In this document: one piece after another, positions 27,107 through 37,695 of the stretch
Numbering within the stretch: the stretch's first letter is position 1
Layout of the letters: each line of letters starts with the position of its first letter
DNA from: Polaribacter atrinae
GTDB lineage: Bacteria > Bacteroidota > Bacteroidia > Flavobacteriales > Flavobacteriaceae
DNA: 64,000 nt
Assembly (NCBI RefSeq): GCF_038023995.1
Contig: NZ_CP150660.1
Location: forward strand, 804,501-868,500
Reading direction: 5' to 3'
Translations under genes and position numbers: made by a program
The notes under the pieces: generated by a model
What the model saw: only the letters and a program-made list of their open reading frames with translations
Databases searched by the model: none
What the model was told of the DNA's origin: nothing

Positions 27107-28003
27107 TTGGAAACTATCTTATCACTCAAAAATCTAGATAAAAAATACGGAAAAGTTCACGCAGTAAACAATCTTTCTTTTGATATAGAAAGAGGAAATG
27201 TATACGGAATTTTAGGTCCAAACGGAAGTGGAAAATCTACCACTTTAGGAATTATCTTAAATGTTGTAAACAGAACTTCTGGAGAGTTTTCTTGGTTTAA
27301 CGGAAAACTATCTACACACCAAGCATTAAAAAAAGTTGGTGCTATTATAGAGCGACCAAACTTTTACCCTTACATGACAGCTACTCAAAACCTAGCTCTA
27401 ATTTGTAAAATCAAAGAAATATCCACAGAAAAAATTAACGAAAAACTTGCAACTGTAAATCTTTTTGAACGTAGAGATAGTAAGTTTAGTACGTTTTCTT
27501 TAGGGATGAAACAACGTTTAGCCATTGCTTCTGCCCTATTAAATGATCCTGAAATTTTAATATTAGACGAACCTACTAACGGTTTAGACCCTCAAGGAAT
27601 TCATGAAATTCGTCAAATTATACAAAATATTGCCGCAACCGGAACTACTATTTTATTAGCTTCTCACTTATTAGATGAAGTAGAAAAAGTATGTTCTCAT
27701 GTAGTAGTTATTAGAAAAGGTGTAAAATTATACGCAGGTCGTGTAGATGAAATGACAGCTTCTAATGGTTTATTTGAATTAAAAGTAGAAACAAACGAAG
27801 ACAAATTAATGGCTCTTTTAGAAGAACATCCAGCAATTGGTAAAATTTCTAAAGATCACCAAACTATAATTGCTACTTTAAATAGCACAATTTCATCAAC
27901 AGAAATAAATGAATTTCTATTTAAAAACGGAATTATTTTATCTCACTTAGTAAAACGTAAACCTAGTTTAGAACAGCAATTCTTAGATTTAACTAATAAT
28001 TAA
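27107..28003 (+). CDS. ABC transporter ATP-binding protein
   Basis: The 298-residue protein has a Walker A ILGPNGSGKST at about 35-45, a degenerate signature FSLGMKQRL, Walker B ILILDEPTNGLDPQG and an H-loop ASHLLDEVEK. The long C-terminal extension is typical of the BcrA/CcmA-like ATPases that partner ABC-2 permeases. The permease partner gene follows after 119 bases. The start is TTG (27107), which gives the expected METILSLKNLDKKYG opening. Substrate is unknown. Confidence 0.87.
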   Translation: METILSLKNLDKKYGKVHAVNNLSFDIERGNVYGILGPNGSGKSTTLGIILNVVNRTSGEFSWFNGKLSTHQALKKVGAIIERPNFYPYMTATQNLALICKIKEISTEKINEKLATVNLFERRDSKFSTFSLGMKQRLAIASALLNDPEILILDEPTNGLDPQGIHEIRQIIQNIAATGTTILLASHLLDEVEKVCSHVVVIRKGVKLYAGRVDEMTASNGLFELKVETNEDKLMALLEEHPAIGKISKDHQTIIATLNSTISSTEINEFLFKNGIILSHLVKRKPSLEQQFLDLTNN

Positions 28004-28122
28004 TTGCAAAAACACCATGGAAAGCGCAAACTAGCAATGAAACAAAAAAACACTGTAATCTTTACGCTTAACTCAAAGTAATCCATCAACTAAAAATTAC
28101 AACTTTAAATACATAGTATAAA

Positions 28123-28968
28123 ATGTTAAGACTACTAACTATAGAATTTCATAAATTAAAACACAACAGCGCCAGTAAAGTTTTATCACTTATTTACTTT
28201 GGCTTACTTACCTCTATTGCATTAATCGCTGCCATTAAGTTTGATATTGGTCCTATTAAATTCCATTTAGCAGATATGGGAATTTTTAATTTTCCGTACA
28301 TCTGGCATTTTAACACGTATGTGGCTTCTATTTTAAAGTTTTTCTTACTCTTAGTTATTGTCTCTATGATGGCTAATGAATACAGTTATAAAACGTTAAA
28401 GCAAAATTTAATTGATGGGTTAAGTAAAAAAGAATTTATACTCTCTAAGTTTTATACAGTAGTTGTATTCGCCTTAATTTCAACCATTTTTGTATTTGTA
28501 GTTTCTTTAATTTTAGGATTGGTGTATTCTGATTACAATGAGTTTTCTATTATTACTACAGATTTAGTATACCTATTAGCTTTCTTTATAAAATTAGTTG
28601 GTTTCTTTTCTATGGGCTTATTTTTTGGAATCTTAGTAAAACGTTCTGCTTTTGCTGTTGGCGCCATGGTTGTTTGGCTTATAATAGAAAGTATGTTTAA
28701 AGGATATCTATTTTGGACTTTTAAAAACGCAGAAAAAACAACAGAATCTGTAGACGCAATTATGCAATTTTTGCCTTTAGAATCTATATCAAACTTAATT
28801 AAAGAACCCTTTTCTAGATTGAGTGCTGTAAAATCTGTTGCGAACCAGATAGGAGAAAACTTTACAAAAAGTTACGATGTACATTTTTCTTCTATTCTAA
28901 TTGTTTGTTTCTGGACATTCATATTTATTTACCTTTCTTACAAACTAGTTCAAAAGAGAGATTTATAA
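28123..28968 (+). CDS. ABC-2 type permease, partner of the preceding ATPase
   Basis: The 281-residue membrane protein has about six hydrophobic segments and the ABC-2 pattern: a basic N-terminus (LRLLTIEFHKLKHN), an ANEYSYKTLKQNLIDGLSKK cytoplasmic loop near residues 87-106, and a final helix followed by KLVQKRDL. It should form the membrane part of an ATP-driven exporter with the adjacent ATPase. Substrate is unknown. Confidence 0.82.
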   Translation: MLRLLTIEFHKLKHNSASKVLSLIYFGLLTSIALIAAIKFDIGPIKFHLADMGIFNFPYIWHFNTYVASILKFFLLLVIVSMMANEYSYKTLKQNLIDGLSKKEFILSKFYTVVVFALISTIFVFVVSLILGLVYSDYNEFSIITTDLVYLLAFFIKLVGFFSMGLFFGILVKRSAFAVGAMVVWLIIESMFKGYLFWTFKNAEKTTESVDAIMQFLPLESISNLIKEPFSRLSAVKSVANQIGENFTKSYDVHFSSILIVCFWTFIFIYLSYKLVQKRDL

Positions 28969-29100
28969 GCAGATTAAAATCCATATTTATAGTATATTAT
29001 AATAAGAAGAATCAATAAACTTTTGTAATTTGGCATTGAGTTATTGTGTTGTTAAAATTGTTTAACCACTAATAATAAGAATACCTAATTTAATATTACA

Positions 29101-32100
29101 ATGCGCAAAAGTTTCTCCCACCTGTTATTGCTTTTTTTCTGTTTTATTACTTTTCAAAATATAAATGCTCAACTAAGTAAAAAACACTTTATTCCACCAT
29201 TAACATCAACAGATGGTTTTACAGATCAATATATATACATATCTACACCTAACAACAATGTATCATACAAAATAACACCTGTTGGTAATTTAGATCAAAC
29301 TGCTTACAGTGGTATCGTTTCTAATAACCTACCTATAGAACAACCTGTTCTTAATTTAAGTGGAAATACTGATTTTGACAACGATACACAGTTGCATATT
29401 CCTGAATCTAGTATTATTGGTAATAAATTTACCAATAGAGGTTTTATTATAGAAGCTAATGATTTAATTTATGTAACTATAAGAGTAAGGTCTTCACAAG
29501 CAAATAATGGTAATAAAAATCAAGCAGGTGCATTGGTTAGTAAAGGAAACTCTGCATTAGGTACAGAGTTTAGAATAGGAGGTTTTATTAGAGATGGTAG
29601 CATCAATGGTGACGTTACATTTGCCTCCATTATGGCAACGGAAGATAATACAGAAGTTACCATTACCAATGCAACATCTTCTTCTACTATAATAAACATC
29701 AATTTAAACGAAGGAGAAAGCTACATAATACATGCTAATGGTGCAAATTCTAGTAGTATTATTGGTAATTTAATTACAAGTGATAAACCAATTGTAGTCA
29801 ATTCTGGCTCTGCTTATGGTAGTTTTGGAAATAATAGTGGAAATGCAGATTATGGTTTTGACCAAATTGTAGGAGCTGACAAAATTGGTAGTGAATATAT
29901 TCTAGTAAAAGGGTCTGGAAATACTATTGAAAAATCTTTAATTATTGCACATGAAGATTTCACTGAATTCTTTATTAACGACACTAGTGTAGGGACTTTT
30001 AATGCTGGTGAATATTACATAACAACTAATAGTATGTATACTACTAACGGTAATATGTATATAAACACCAATAAACCCGTATTTGTTTATCAAGGTGTTG
30101 GTGGTTTAGGTAATAATGGAATTCCTAGTGAGGCAAACCAAGGACTATTTTTTGTACCACCATTAAGCTGTGAAAACAGAGGAAAAGTAGACAATATACC
30201 ACATATAGAGCGTATTGGAAACGAAGACTTTACAGGAGGAATTTCTATTGTAACTAACGAGGATTCTGTTGTAAAAATTAACGGTAGTTTAATTACCACT
30301 TTTAGTGGAATTTCTGGTCCTTTTTTGATTACAACAAAAGATTCTGGAAAATACGATACTTATAAAGTAACAGGTTTAGAAGGTAATATATCTATTGAAA
30401 GTAGTGGGGAATTATATTGTGCTTATTTCAATCAAAATGGATTAGCAACTTCTGGTGCTTTTTATTCTGGTTTCCCTTCTAGTCCAGAAATAAAATTTAA
30501 CGTAGCTATATCTACATTAGGTAACTGCCTTGGTAATGACTTAGAACTACAAGCTGCAAACACAGAATTGTTTGATTCTTTTAAATGGTACTTTAATGAT
30601 GGAAGTGGTTATATTGATACAAATGAAACTTCTGCTACTCTAATACCAAGTGCACCAGGAAGCTATCAACTAATTGGTAAAATAAATTGTACAAATACAA
30701 CTTTTAAATCTACAGAAATCCCTGTTAGTATTTGTCCTGATGATTATGATAAAGACGGAATTATAGACAACATAGATGTAGATATTGATAATGATGGAAT
30801 TTTAAATATTGACGAATCTTTAGGTGATAAAATCATTGATTTATCTGATATAAACAATCCAACAGTAGAAGATGATGTAACAACAATTATAACTAATACT
30901 TTTACAGGAGATGCAACTGGTAATTTCACCTCTGTTGCAAATAATGTTACAACATCAAACGCTACATACTCATTAGACTTTAATGATAATATCAACTTTA
31001 AATTAACTCAAAATAGAACTACAGATCATACCATTTCTAATAACGAGTATTTTATTATAAAACTATCACAAACGGAGAAAAACATCACCTTAATAGATCC
31101 AGATAACCAAATTTTAATAGACTCAAATTTCGATGATGAGTTCGAAGATAATTTTACTCAATTTTCTGCTTCAGTAATTAAATTTAAATTTAAAGCAGAT
31201 CTTGTAGGAAGTACAAGTACTTTTCAATTTGTAGCCAATCAAATTAATAACATCTCATTTGAGCATTATAATGATATTAGTAGTAATGCTTCTACTTTTA
31301 ACGGAAATATTGGTTTAACTTGTTTCTCTTTAGATTCTGATGGAGATGGAATTGAAGATATGTTTGATTTAGATACTGATAATGATGGGATACCTGATTT
31401 GTACGATGCTTATGGTCAAGAAATTTCGCTAGCAAAAACAGATGCTAACCTTGATGGTTTAGATGATGTTTTTGAGTCTATTACTACAAATTTAGATACA
31501 GATGGAGATGGCGTTAACAACTATTTAGACTACGATTCTGACAATGATGGAATTTATGATTCTACAGAAGCTAGTCATGGTTTAGATACTGATTTTAATG
31601 GAACTATAGATACTTTTATAGACATCAACAAAAACGGATTAGAAGATTCACTAGAAAATGACACCACAGTACAAACCATTTCTTTAAAATATACAATTGC
31701 AGATACCGATGCAGATGCAATTTTCAATTTTATTGAATTAGATTCGGATGCTGATGGTTGTAATGATGTTATAGAAGCAGGTTTTACCGATAACAATAAC
31801 GATGGAATTCTTTTTGCCAATTCCTTTTCTGTTGATGAAAACGGAAAAGTAAAAAACCCTAATGACGGCTATACAACTCCAAATTCTAACTATACAACCT
31901 CAGCACCTATTGTTGTAACAACATTTACAGATGTTACCTTTTGTGAAAACCTTACAGACATAATTACAATAGATTCTAATGCAGATAGTTTTCAGTGGGA
32001 ATTTTCTACAGACGGAACAAATTGGCTAATTATAAATGAAGATGATACCACAGATTTATACCAAGGAAGTACAAGTGCATCCTTACAAATTACAAACACT

Positions 32101-33624
32101 CCTTTTACTTACGATAGTTATCAATACAGAGTAGCTTTAAACAGAACAGGAAACTCTTGTGGTTTTACTTCTGATGCAATTACTTTAACAGTAAATCCTA
32201 AACCAGTTATTGAAAATAATCCTGCAGCATTATTTCAATGTGATACGGATTCTGACCTTCAAACAACCTTTAACCTTACTGAATCAGAAATTAGCATTAC
32301 TAACGAAACAGATGTAAATTTTGAATATTATGCCACTGAATTAGATGCTATAAATGGTACACCACAAGTAGCGGATAAAACAAGCTATTCTGTAAACACC
32401 AATGGAGAGGCTTGGGTAAAAACAATTTCTAACACAACAGCGTGTTACAGTATTTCTAAAATTAATTTAACAGTTAGTTATGCACCCAATGAAACTTTTA
32501 ATGACACCCTTTATCAATGTGATGACTTACTAGATCTAGATGGAAATAATACAACTAACAACGATGATAAAGACGGAATTACCTCTTTTGATTTAAGTAA
32601 TATCTCTGATAAAATTAGTACGGATAGCGATATAAAAATTGAATTTTATGAAACGGATGATGATAGAACAAGATCTTTAAATGAAATTACAGAAACACAA
32701 GACTTAGCAAGTTATAGAAACAAAAACTATCCCTTTACAACTGGTAACCCAGTAACAATTTTTTATAAACTAATCAGTATTACAAATAACAATTGTCAAG
32801 GAATTGGAGAGTTTTATTTAGAGGTAAATAAGATTCCAGAATTTACCGTTGATGGAGAAGCCCCTAGTGATCCTATAATTATATGTGCAGAAAATATTCC
32901 TTATACATTAAATGTGTATACTTCTAATAGTTCATACAATTACCAATGGACAAACGAAAAAGGTGATAATTTAGGAACTACACAAAATATAAATATTAGT
33001 GATGCTGGCGTATACACAGTTACATCATCCACTAACAGTTGCTCACGCTCTAGAACTATCACAGTTTATAAATCAGATTTCGAGAATTTAGAAGAAAGTT
33101 TTGTTACCATTACAGATGACCTCTCTGTTATAAATTCTAACTTAAATATCCGAATAGATATTCCTACAAATCCATTAATTAACGAAGTCTTTCAGTATGC
33201 CTTAGAAGATGAAGACGGAATGACAATTCGCTCTTTTCAAGACAGTAATGTTTTTGAAGATATAGAAGGCGGAATCTATAAAATTATTGTAGAAAGTAAA
33301 AATGGATGTGGTACATCAGAACTACTTGTTTCTGTTATTCAATTCCCAAAATTCTTTACACCAAATGGCGATAGAAAGAATGATTCTTGGGGGATAAAAG
33401 GAGTTAGCAATACTTTATATCAATCAAATAGTAGCATTAACATCTTTAACAGATATGGTAAATTAGTAGCACAAACAACCATAGATGGAGATGGTTGGGA
33501 CGGAACCTATAATGGCAAACTTCTACCTTCAGACGATTATTGGTATTCGATACAACTAATACCAGTAAACACAGATCAAAAACCTATTCTTAAAAAAGGT
33601 CATTTTTCTTTGATAAGAAAGTAA
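29101..33624 (+). CDS. Giant T9SS type B surface protein, IgGFc-binding-like, with calcium-type repeats
   Basis: The 1507-residue protein has a signal peptide ending NINAQ. An N-terminal region at about 30-460 resembles the IgGFc-binding domain (STPNNNVSYKITPVGN, INTNKPVFVYQGVGG). Three or four thrombospondin-3-like, Asp-rich segments follow at about 545-570, 745-772, 799-825 and 880-900 (for example DSDGDGIEDMFDLDTDNDG). Later Ig/PKD-like domains carry paired cysteines. The last 90 or so residues (KFFTPNGDRKNDSW to FSLIRK) are the gliding-motility-associated type B sorting domain for type IX export. It probably acts in adhesion or as a surface-layer component; ligand unknown. Confidence 0.85.
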   Translation: MRKSFSHLLLLFFCFITFQNINAQLSKKHFIPPLTSTDGFTDQYIYISTPNNNVSYKITPVGNLDQTAYSGIVSNNLPIEQPVLNLSGNTDFDNDTQLHIPESSIIGNKFTNRGFIIEANDLIYVTIRVRSSQANNGNKNQAGALVSKGNSALGTEFRIGGFIRDGSINGDVTFASIMATEDNTEVTITNATSSSTIININLNEGESYIIHANGANSSSIIGNLITSDKPIVVNSGSAYGSFGNNSGNADYGFDQIVGADKIGSEYILVKGSGNTIEKSLIIAHEDFTEFFINDTSVGTFNAGEYYITTNSMYTTNGNMYINTNKPVFVYQGVGGLGNNGIPSEANQGLFFVPPLSCENRGKVDNIPHIERIGNEDFTGGISIVTNEDSVVKINGSLITTFSGISGPFLITTKDSGKYDTYKVTGLEGNISIESSGELYCAYFNQNGLATSGAFYSGFPSSPEIKFNVAISTLGNCLGNDLELQAANTELFDSFKWYFNDGSGYIDTNETSATLIPSAPGSYQLIGKINCTNTTFKSTEIPVSICPDDYDKDGIIDNIDVDIDNDGILNIDESLGDKIIDLSDINNPTVEDDVTTIITNTFTGDATGNFTSVANNVTTSNATYSLDFNDNINFKLTQNRTTDHTISNNEYFIIKLSQTEKNITLIDPDNQILIDSNFDDEFEDNFTQFSASVIKFKFKADLVGSTSTFQFVANQINNISFEHYNDISSNASTFNGNIGLTCFSLDSDGDGIEDMFDLDTDNDGIPDLYDAYGQEISLAKTDANLDGLDDVFESITTNLDTDGDGVNNYLDYDSDNDGIYDSTEASHGLDTDFNGTIDTFIDINKNGLEDSLENDTTVQTISLKYTIADTDADAIFNFIELDSDADGCNDVIEAGFTDNNNDGILFANSFSVDENGKVKNPNDGYTTPNSNYTTSAPIVVTTFTDVTFCENLTDIITIDSNADSFQWEFSTDGTNWLIINEDDTTDLYQGSTSASLQITNTPFTYDSYQYRVALNRTGNSCGFTSDAITLTVNPKPVIENNPAALFQCDTDSDLQTTFNLTESEISITNETDVNFEYYATELDAINGTPQVADKTSYSVNTNGEAWVKTISNTTACYSISKINLTVSYAPNETFNDTLYQCDDLLDLDGNNTTNNDDKDGITSFDLSNISDKISTDSDIKIEFYETDDDRTRSLNEITETQDLASYRNKNYPFTTGNPVTIFYKLISITNNNCQGIGEFYLEVNKIPEFTVDGEAPSDPIIICAENIPYTLNVYTSNSSYNYQWTNEKGDNLGTTQNINISDAGVYTVTSSTNSCSRSRTITVYKSDFENLEESFVTITDDLSVINSNLNIRIDIPTNPLINEVFQYALEDEDGMTIRSFQDSNVFEDIEGGIYKIIVESKNGCGTSELLVSVIQFPKFFTPNGDRKNDSWGIKGVSNTLYQSNSSINIFNRYGKLVAQTTIDGDGWDGTYNGKLLPSDDYWYSIQLIPVNTDQKPILKKGHFSLIRK

Positions 33625-33837
33625 ATCCTAATTTTAAAAAAGTAGTCGTCAAAAAAAGTATTAATTAATAACATGAAACTTAATTCAGTATCTCAGCAAG
33701 CTAAAATTAGAATATCATTTTGAGTTTCAATTAAAATCAGAATTACAAAAAAACACGATTTAAACAACCTCTTTTTTTTTATCATTTTAATCAAAAGAAT
33801 ATTTCTTAAATTAGCATAAATTAAGAAATAAATTTCG

Positions 33838-35466
33838 ATGGATATCAACTTCAATAAAAACGAAGATTACAATAAATTGTTAGCATCAGATCTTATAAGA
33901 AGATTTGCCAAAATTAAATTAGGTGGTGGTCAAAAAAGAATTGACAAACTGCATGAAAAAGGTAAAATGACTGCAAGAGAAAGAGTCGATTATCTTCTTG
34001 ACAGCAATTCTAAATCTATAGAAATTGGTGCTTTTGCAGGTGAGGATATGTATGCAGAACATGGCGGTTGCCCTTCTGGTGGCGTTGTTGTAAAAATGGG
34101 GTACGTTAAAGGAAAACAATGTATTGTTGTTGCCAACGATGCTACTGTAAAAGCTGGTGCTTGGTTTCCTATTACAGGAAAAAAGAATTTACGTGCTCAA
34201 GAAATATCCATAGAAAATAGATTACCAATTATTTACTTAGTAGATTCTGCCGGTGTTTATCTGCCTTTACAAGATGAAATTTTCCCTGATAAAGAACATT
34301 TTGGTCGTATTTTTAGAAATAACGCCATTATGAGTAGTATGGGAATTACGCAAATTTCTGCAGTTATGGGAAGCTGTGTTGCTGGTGGTGCTTACTTACC
34401 AATTATGAGTGATGAAGCTTTAATAGTAGATAAAACTGCAAGTATTTTTCTTGCCGGAAGTTATCTTGTTAAAGCCGCTATTGGAGAATCTATAGACAAT
34501 GAAACTTTAGGAGGCGCAACTACGCATTGCGAAATTTCTGGAGTTACAGATTACAAAGCAAAAGACGATAAGGACGCCTTAGATAAAATAAAATTTATTA
34601 TTGATAAAATTGGTGATTATGACAAGGCAGGTTTTAGTAAAACCGAAGCTTTTCCGCCAAAAGAAAATGAAGATGATATTTTCGGAATCCTTCCGAAAGA
34701 AAGAAATGCTCAATATGATATGTTAGAAATCATAAAGCGTTTGGTAGATAATTCAGAATTTGAACAATACAAAGAAGGTTACGGAAAAACGATATTAACC
34801 GGTTATGCTCGTGTTGATGGTTGGGCAGTTGGTATTGTTGCCAATCAGCGTAAGTTAGTAAAAACTCAAAAAGGAGAAATGCAATTTGGAGGTGTTATCT
34901 ATAACGATTCTGCAGATAAAGCTACCCGTTTTATTGCCAATTGTAATCAGAAAAAAATACCTTTAGTTTTCTTACAAGATGTTACTGGTTTTATGGTAGG
35001 TTCTAAATCTGAACATGGCGGAATTATAAAAGATGGCGCTAAAATGGTGAATGCTGTCAGTAATTCTGTAGTACCAAAATTTACTATTGTGATTGGAAAT
35101 TCTTATGGAGCAGGTAATTACGCCATGTGTGGTAAAGCATACGATCCTAGATTAATTGTTGCGTGGCCAAGTGCAGAACTAGCAGTAATGAGCGGTAATT
35201 CTGCTGCAAAAGTATTGCTACAAATAGAAACAGCTTCACTAAAAAAACGTGGAGAAGAAATAACGCCAGAAAAAGAAGCGGAGTTATTTGACAAAATAAA
35301 ATCTAGATATGACAAGCAAATTTCGCCATATTACGCAGCTGCAAGAATATGGACAGACGCTGTAATAAATCCGTTAAGAACTAGAGATTGGATTTCTATG
35401 GGAATTGAGGCTGCAAACCACGCTCCTATTACAAAACAATTTAATATGGGTGTTTTACAAGTTTAA
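33838..35466 (+). CDS. Acyl-CoA carboxylase beta subunit (carboxyltransferase)
   Basis: The 542-residue protein is a full-length biotin-dependent carboxyltransferase: GGGQKRIDKLHEKGKMTARE, YLVDSAGVYLPLQDE, MGSCVAGGAYLP, GGATTHCEISGV, LQDVTGFMVG and NSYGAGNYAMCGKAYDPR. These suit a methylcrotonyl-, geranyl- or propionyl-CoA carboxylase type; YLPLQDE is closest to the methylcrotonyl/geranyl-CoA group. No biotin carboxylase or biotin carrier gene lies next to it, so the specificity is left open. Confidence 0.85.
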   Translation: MDINFNKNEDYNKLLASDLIRRFAKIKLGGGQKRIDKLHEKGKMTARERVDYLLDSNSKSIEIGAFAGEDMYAEHGGCPSGGVVVKMGYVKGKQCIVVANDATVKAGAWFPITGKKNLRAQEISIENRLPIIYLVDSAGVYLPLQDEIFPDKEHFGRIFRNNAIMSSMGITQISAVMGSCVAGGAYLPIMSDEALIVDKTASIFLAGSYLVKAAIGESIDNETLGGATTHCEISGVTDYKAKDDKDALDKIKFIIDKIGDYDKAGFSKTEAFPPKENEDDIFGILPKERNAQYDMLEIIKRLVDNSEFEQYKEGYGKTILTGYARVDGWAVGIVANQRKLVKTQKGEMQFGGVIYNDSADKATRFIANCNQKKIPLVFLQDVTGFMVGSKSEHGGIIKDGAKMVNAVSNSVVPKFTIVIGNSYGAGNYAMCGKAYDPRLIVAWPSAELAVMSGNSAAKVLLQIETASLKKRGEEITPEKEAELFDKIKSRYDKQISPYYAAARIWTDAVINPLRTRDWISMGIEAANHAPITKQFNMGVLQV

Positions 35467-35498
35467 ATATCTGTCAACATTTTGTAAATAATATCTAA

Positions 35499-35565
35499 AC
35501 AGAGATTATTTTTCACATAAAATCAACCTCCAAAAGTGACTATTATCATAAATAATAATCTCTGT
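35499..35565. promoter_or_regulatory. 12-bp inverted repeat flanking the pta promoter region
   Basis: ACAGAGATTATT (35499-35510) and AATAATCTCTGT (35554-35565) are perfect inverted copies 43 bases apart. The right arm ends 6 bases before the -7 box of pta, so it covers the upstream part of the promoter. It could be a pair of regulator half-sites or a long hairpin; no T run follows, so it is not a usual terminator. Confidence 0.5.
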
Positions 35566-35571
35566 AAAATA

Positions 35572-35579
35572 TATTTTTG
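35572..35579 (+). promoter_or_regulatory. Predicted -7 box of pta-ackA
   Basis: TATTTTTG is an exact consensus match, 21 bases before the pta ATG at 35601. It rules out the in-frame start at 35577. Confidence 0.6.
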
Positions 35580-35600
35580 CAAATACAATTAACAAAAAAA

Positions 35601-37694
35601 ATGAGTAAAGCTATATATATTGCCGCAATTGAATCCGACAGTGGTAAATCTTTGGTATCATTAGGTCTTTTAAGAATGATGTTAACCAAATCATCTAAAG
35701 TAGGATATTTTAGGCCTATTATCAACGAAGTAAAAGGCAGTAAATTTGATGATCATACCAATACTGCTATTAATTTTTTCAATTTAGATATCGAATACGA
35801 TGACTGTTATGCATACAAACAAAACGAGGTTGTAGAACTGTTAAGTGAAGGAAAAGCAGATGATGTAATTCACAATGTTATTAAAAAATACAAAAAACTA
35901 GAAGCCAAATACGATTATGTTTTGGTAGAAGGTACAGATTATTCTGGTGAAGGTGGCTTTACAGAATTAGACGTCAATTTAATGATTGCCAAGAATTTAG
36001 GAATCCCTGCTTTAATTGTAGGATCTGGAAATGGTAAGAAAAAGAAAGACTTTGTAAATACCATGCAACTTACATACAAATCTTTTATCAGAAAAGAAGT
36101 AGATGTTATTGGTATTATAGCTAATAAAATTGAGGTTGATGAAGTAGACTATATTCAAAAAGAATTAGGAAAAAGCTTTCCAGAAAATTTACAAATAAAT
36201 GTAATCCCTAAAATAGACTTTTTAGCATATCCAACTGTGAGAGAAGTTTTACAAGCTTTAGAAGGTAAAGTTTTATTTGGAGAACAATTTTTAGACAATG
36301 CTATTGGAAGTTATAGTACTGGTGCTATGCAGCTCCGTAACTATTTAACAAGAATTAGAGAAAATGCATTAGTGGTTACACCTGGTGATAGAGCAGATAT
36401 TATTTTGGGAGCTTTACAAGCAAATGCTTCTACCAACTACCCAAAAATTGCAGGTATAGTACTTACAGGATCCTTGCTTCCTGAAGAATCAATTACAAAA
36501 TTAATTGAAGGAGTACAATCTACAGTCCCAATTATTTCTGTGGAAGGAGGAACATTTGGAATATCTAATAAAATTGGCGCAGTAAAATCTAAAATTTACG
36601 CAAGCCACAACAAAAAAATATTACTATCTCTAGATACTTTTGATACTTATGTAAACGCAGAAGGGCTAACAAACACACTTACCTCTTACAATTCGGTAAA
36701 GCTAACACCAAGTATGTTTCAATACAACCTTTTACAAAAAGCAAGAGCTTATAAAAAACATATTGTTTTACCAGAAGGCGATGATGAAAGAATAATTACT
36801 GCTGCCGCTCGTTTACAATTATTAGACATTGTAGATTTAACTTTATTAGGAGATAGAAATACAATACAGTTAAAATGTGATCAAATTGGTTTGCAAATAG
36901 ATTTAGATAAATTAAACATTCTAAATCCAGAAGAATCCGTTCATAATGATGCTTTTGTAAAAACATTGTGCGAAGCTCGTAAACATAAAGGGATGACAGA
37001 AACAATAGCTAAAGATTTAGTTAGTGATGTTTCTTACTACGGAACCCTAATGATTATGAATGGCTTAGCAGACGGAATGGTGTCTGGTGCTGTTCATACA
37101 ACAATGCATACCATAAAACCATCGCTACAATTAATTAAAACAAAACCAGGAGTTTCGGTAGTTTCTTCTGTATTTTTTATGTGTTTATCAGACAGAGTTT
37201 CTGTAATGGGAGATTGTGCTGTAAACCCAAATCCTAATGCTGAACAATTAGCCGAAATTGCAATTTCTTCAGCACAATCTGCAGAAGCTTTTGGTATAGA
37301 AGCAAAAATTGCCATGTTGTCTTATTCTTCTGGAAGCTCTGGAAAAGGAGAAGAAGTAGAAAAAGTAAGAAAAGCTACAGAAATAGTTAGAAAACTACAT
37401 CCAGAATTAAAAATTGAAGGTCCAATACAATATGATGCAGCTGTTGATATGTCTGTTGCAAAGACAAAAATGCCAGACTCTGAAGTAGCAGGACAAGCAT
37501 CTGTATTAATATTTCCCGACTTAAATACAGGTAACAACACGTACAAAGCAATACAAAGAGAAACAGGCGCTTTAGCTATTGGCCCAATGTTACAAGGTTT
37601 AAATAAACCTGTAAATGATTTAAGTAGAGGTTGTACCGTAGAAGATATTTTTAACACCGTTTTATTAACAGCAATACAAGCACATCAAGGATAA
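35601..37694 (+). CDS. pta: Phosphate acetyltransferase, long form
   Basis: The 697-residue protein has a P-loop dethiobiotin-synthetase-like domain (about 1-215, with IAAIESDSGKSLVSLGLL), a DRTGG domain (about 225-335), and the catalytic PTA domain (about 370-690: HIVLPEGDDERI, ADGMVSGAVHTT, NPNPNAEQLAEIA, AMLSYSSGSSGKGEE). It interconverts acetyl-CoA and acetyl phosphate. The acetate kinase gene starts one base after its stop, so the pair forms the Pta-AckA acetate pathway. The ATG at 35601 fits both the promoter box and the family N-terminus MSKAIYIAA. Confidence 0.95.
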   Translation: MSKAIYIAAIESDSGKSLVSLGLLRMMLTKSSKVGYFRPIINEVKGSKFDDHTNTAINFFNLDIEYDDCYAYKQNEVVELLSEGKADDVIHNVIKKYKKLEAKYDYVLVEGTDYSGEGGFTELDVNLMIAKNLGIPALIVGSGNGKKKKDFVNTMQLTYKSFIRKEVDVIGIIANKIEVDEVDYIQKELGKSFPENLQINVIPKIDFLAYPTVREVLQALEGKVLFGEQFLDNAIGSYSTGAMQLRNYLTRIRENALVVTPGDRADIILGALQANASTNYPKIAGIVLTGSLLPEESITKLIEGVQSTVPIISVEGGTFGISNKIGAVKSKIYASHNKKILLSLDTFDTYVNAEGLTNTLTSYNSVKLTPSMFQYNLLQKARAYKKHIVLPEGDDERIITAAARLQLLDIVDLTLLGDRNTIQLKCDQIGLQIDLDKLNILNPEESVHNDAFVKTLCEARKHKGMTETIAKDLVSDVSYYGTLMIMNGLADGMVSGAVHTTMHTIKPSLQLIKTKPGVSVVSSVFFMCLSDRVSVMGDCAVNPNPNAEQLAEIAISSAQSAEAFGIEAKIAMLSYSSGSSGKGEEVEKVRKATEIVRKLHPELKIEGPIQYDAAVDMSVAKTKMPDSEVAGQASVLIFPDLNTGNNTYKAIQRETGALAIGPMLQGLNKPVNDLSRGCTVEDIFNTVLLTAIQAHQG

Positions 37695-37695
37695 T

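Noticed and set aside
29026..29033. TAATTTGG as the promoter of the large type B protein gene
   Set aside because: It departs from TAnnTTTG at a key position and has no supporting -33 element.
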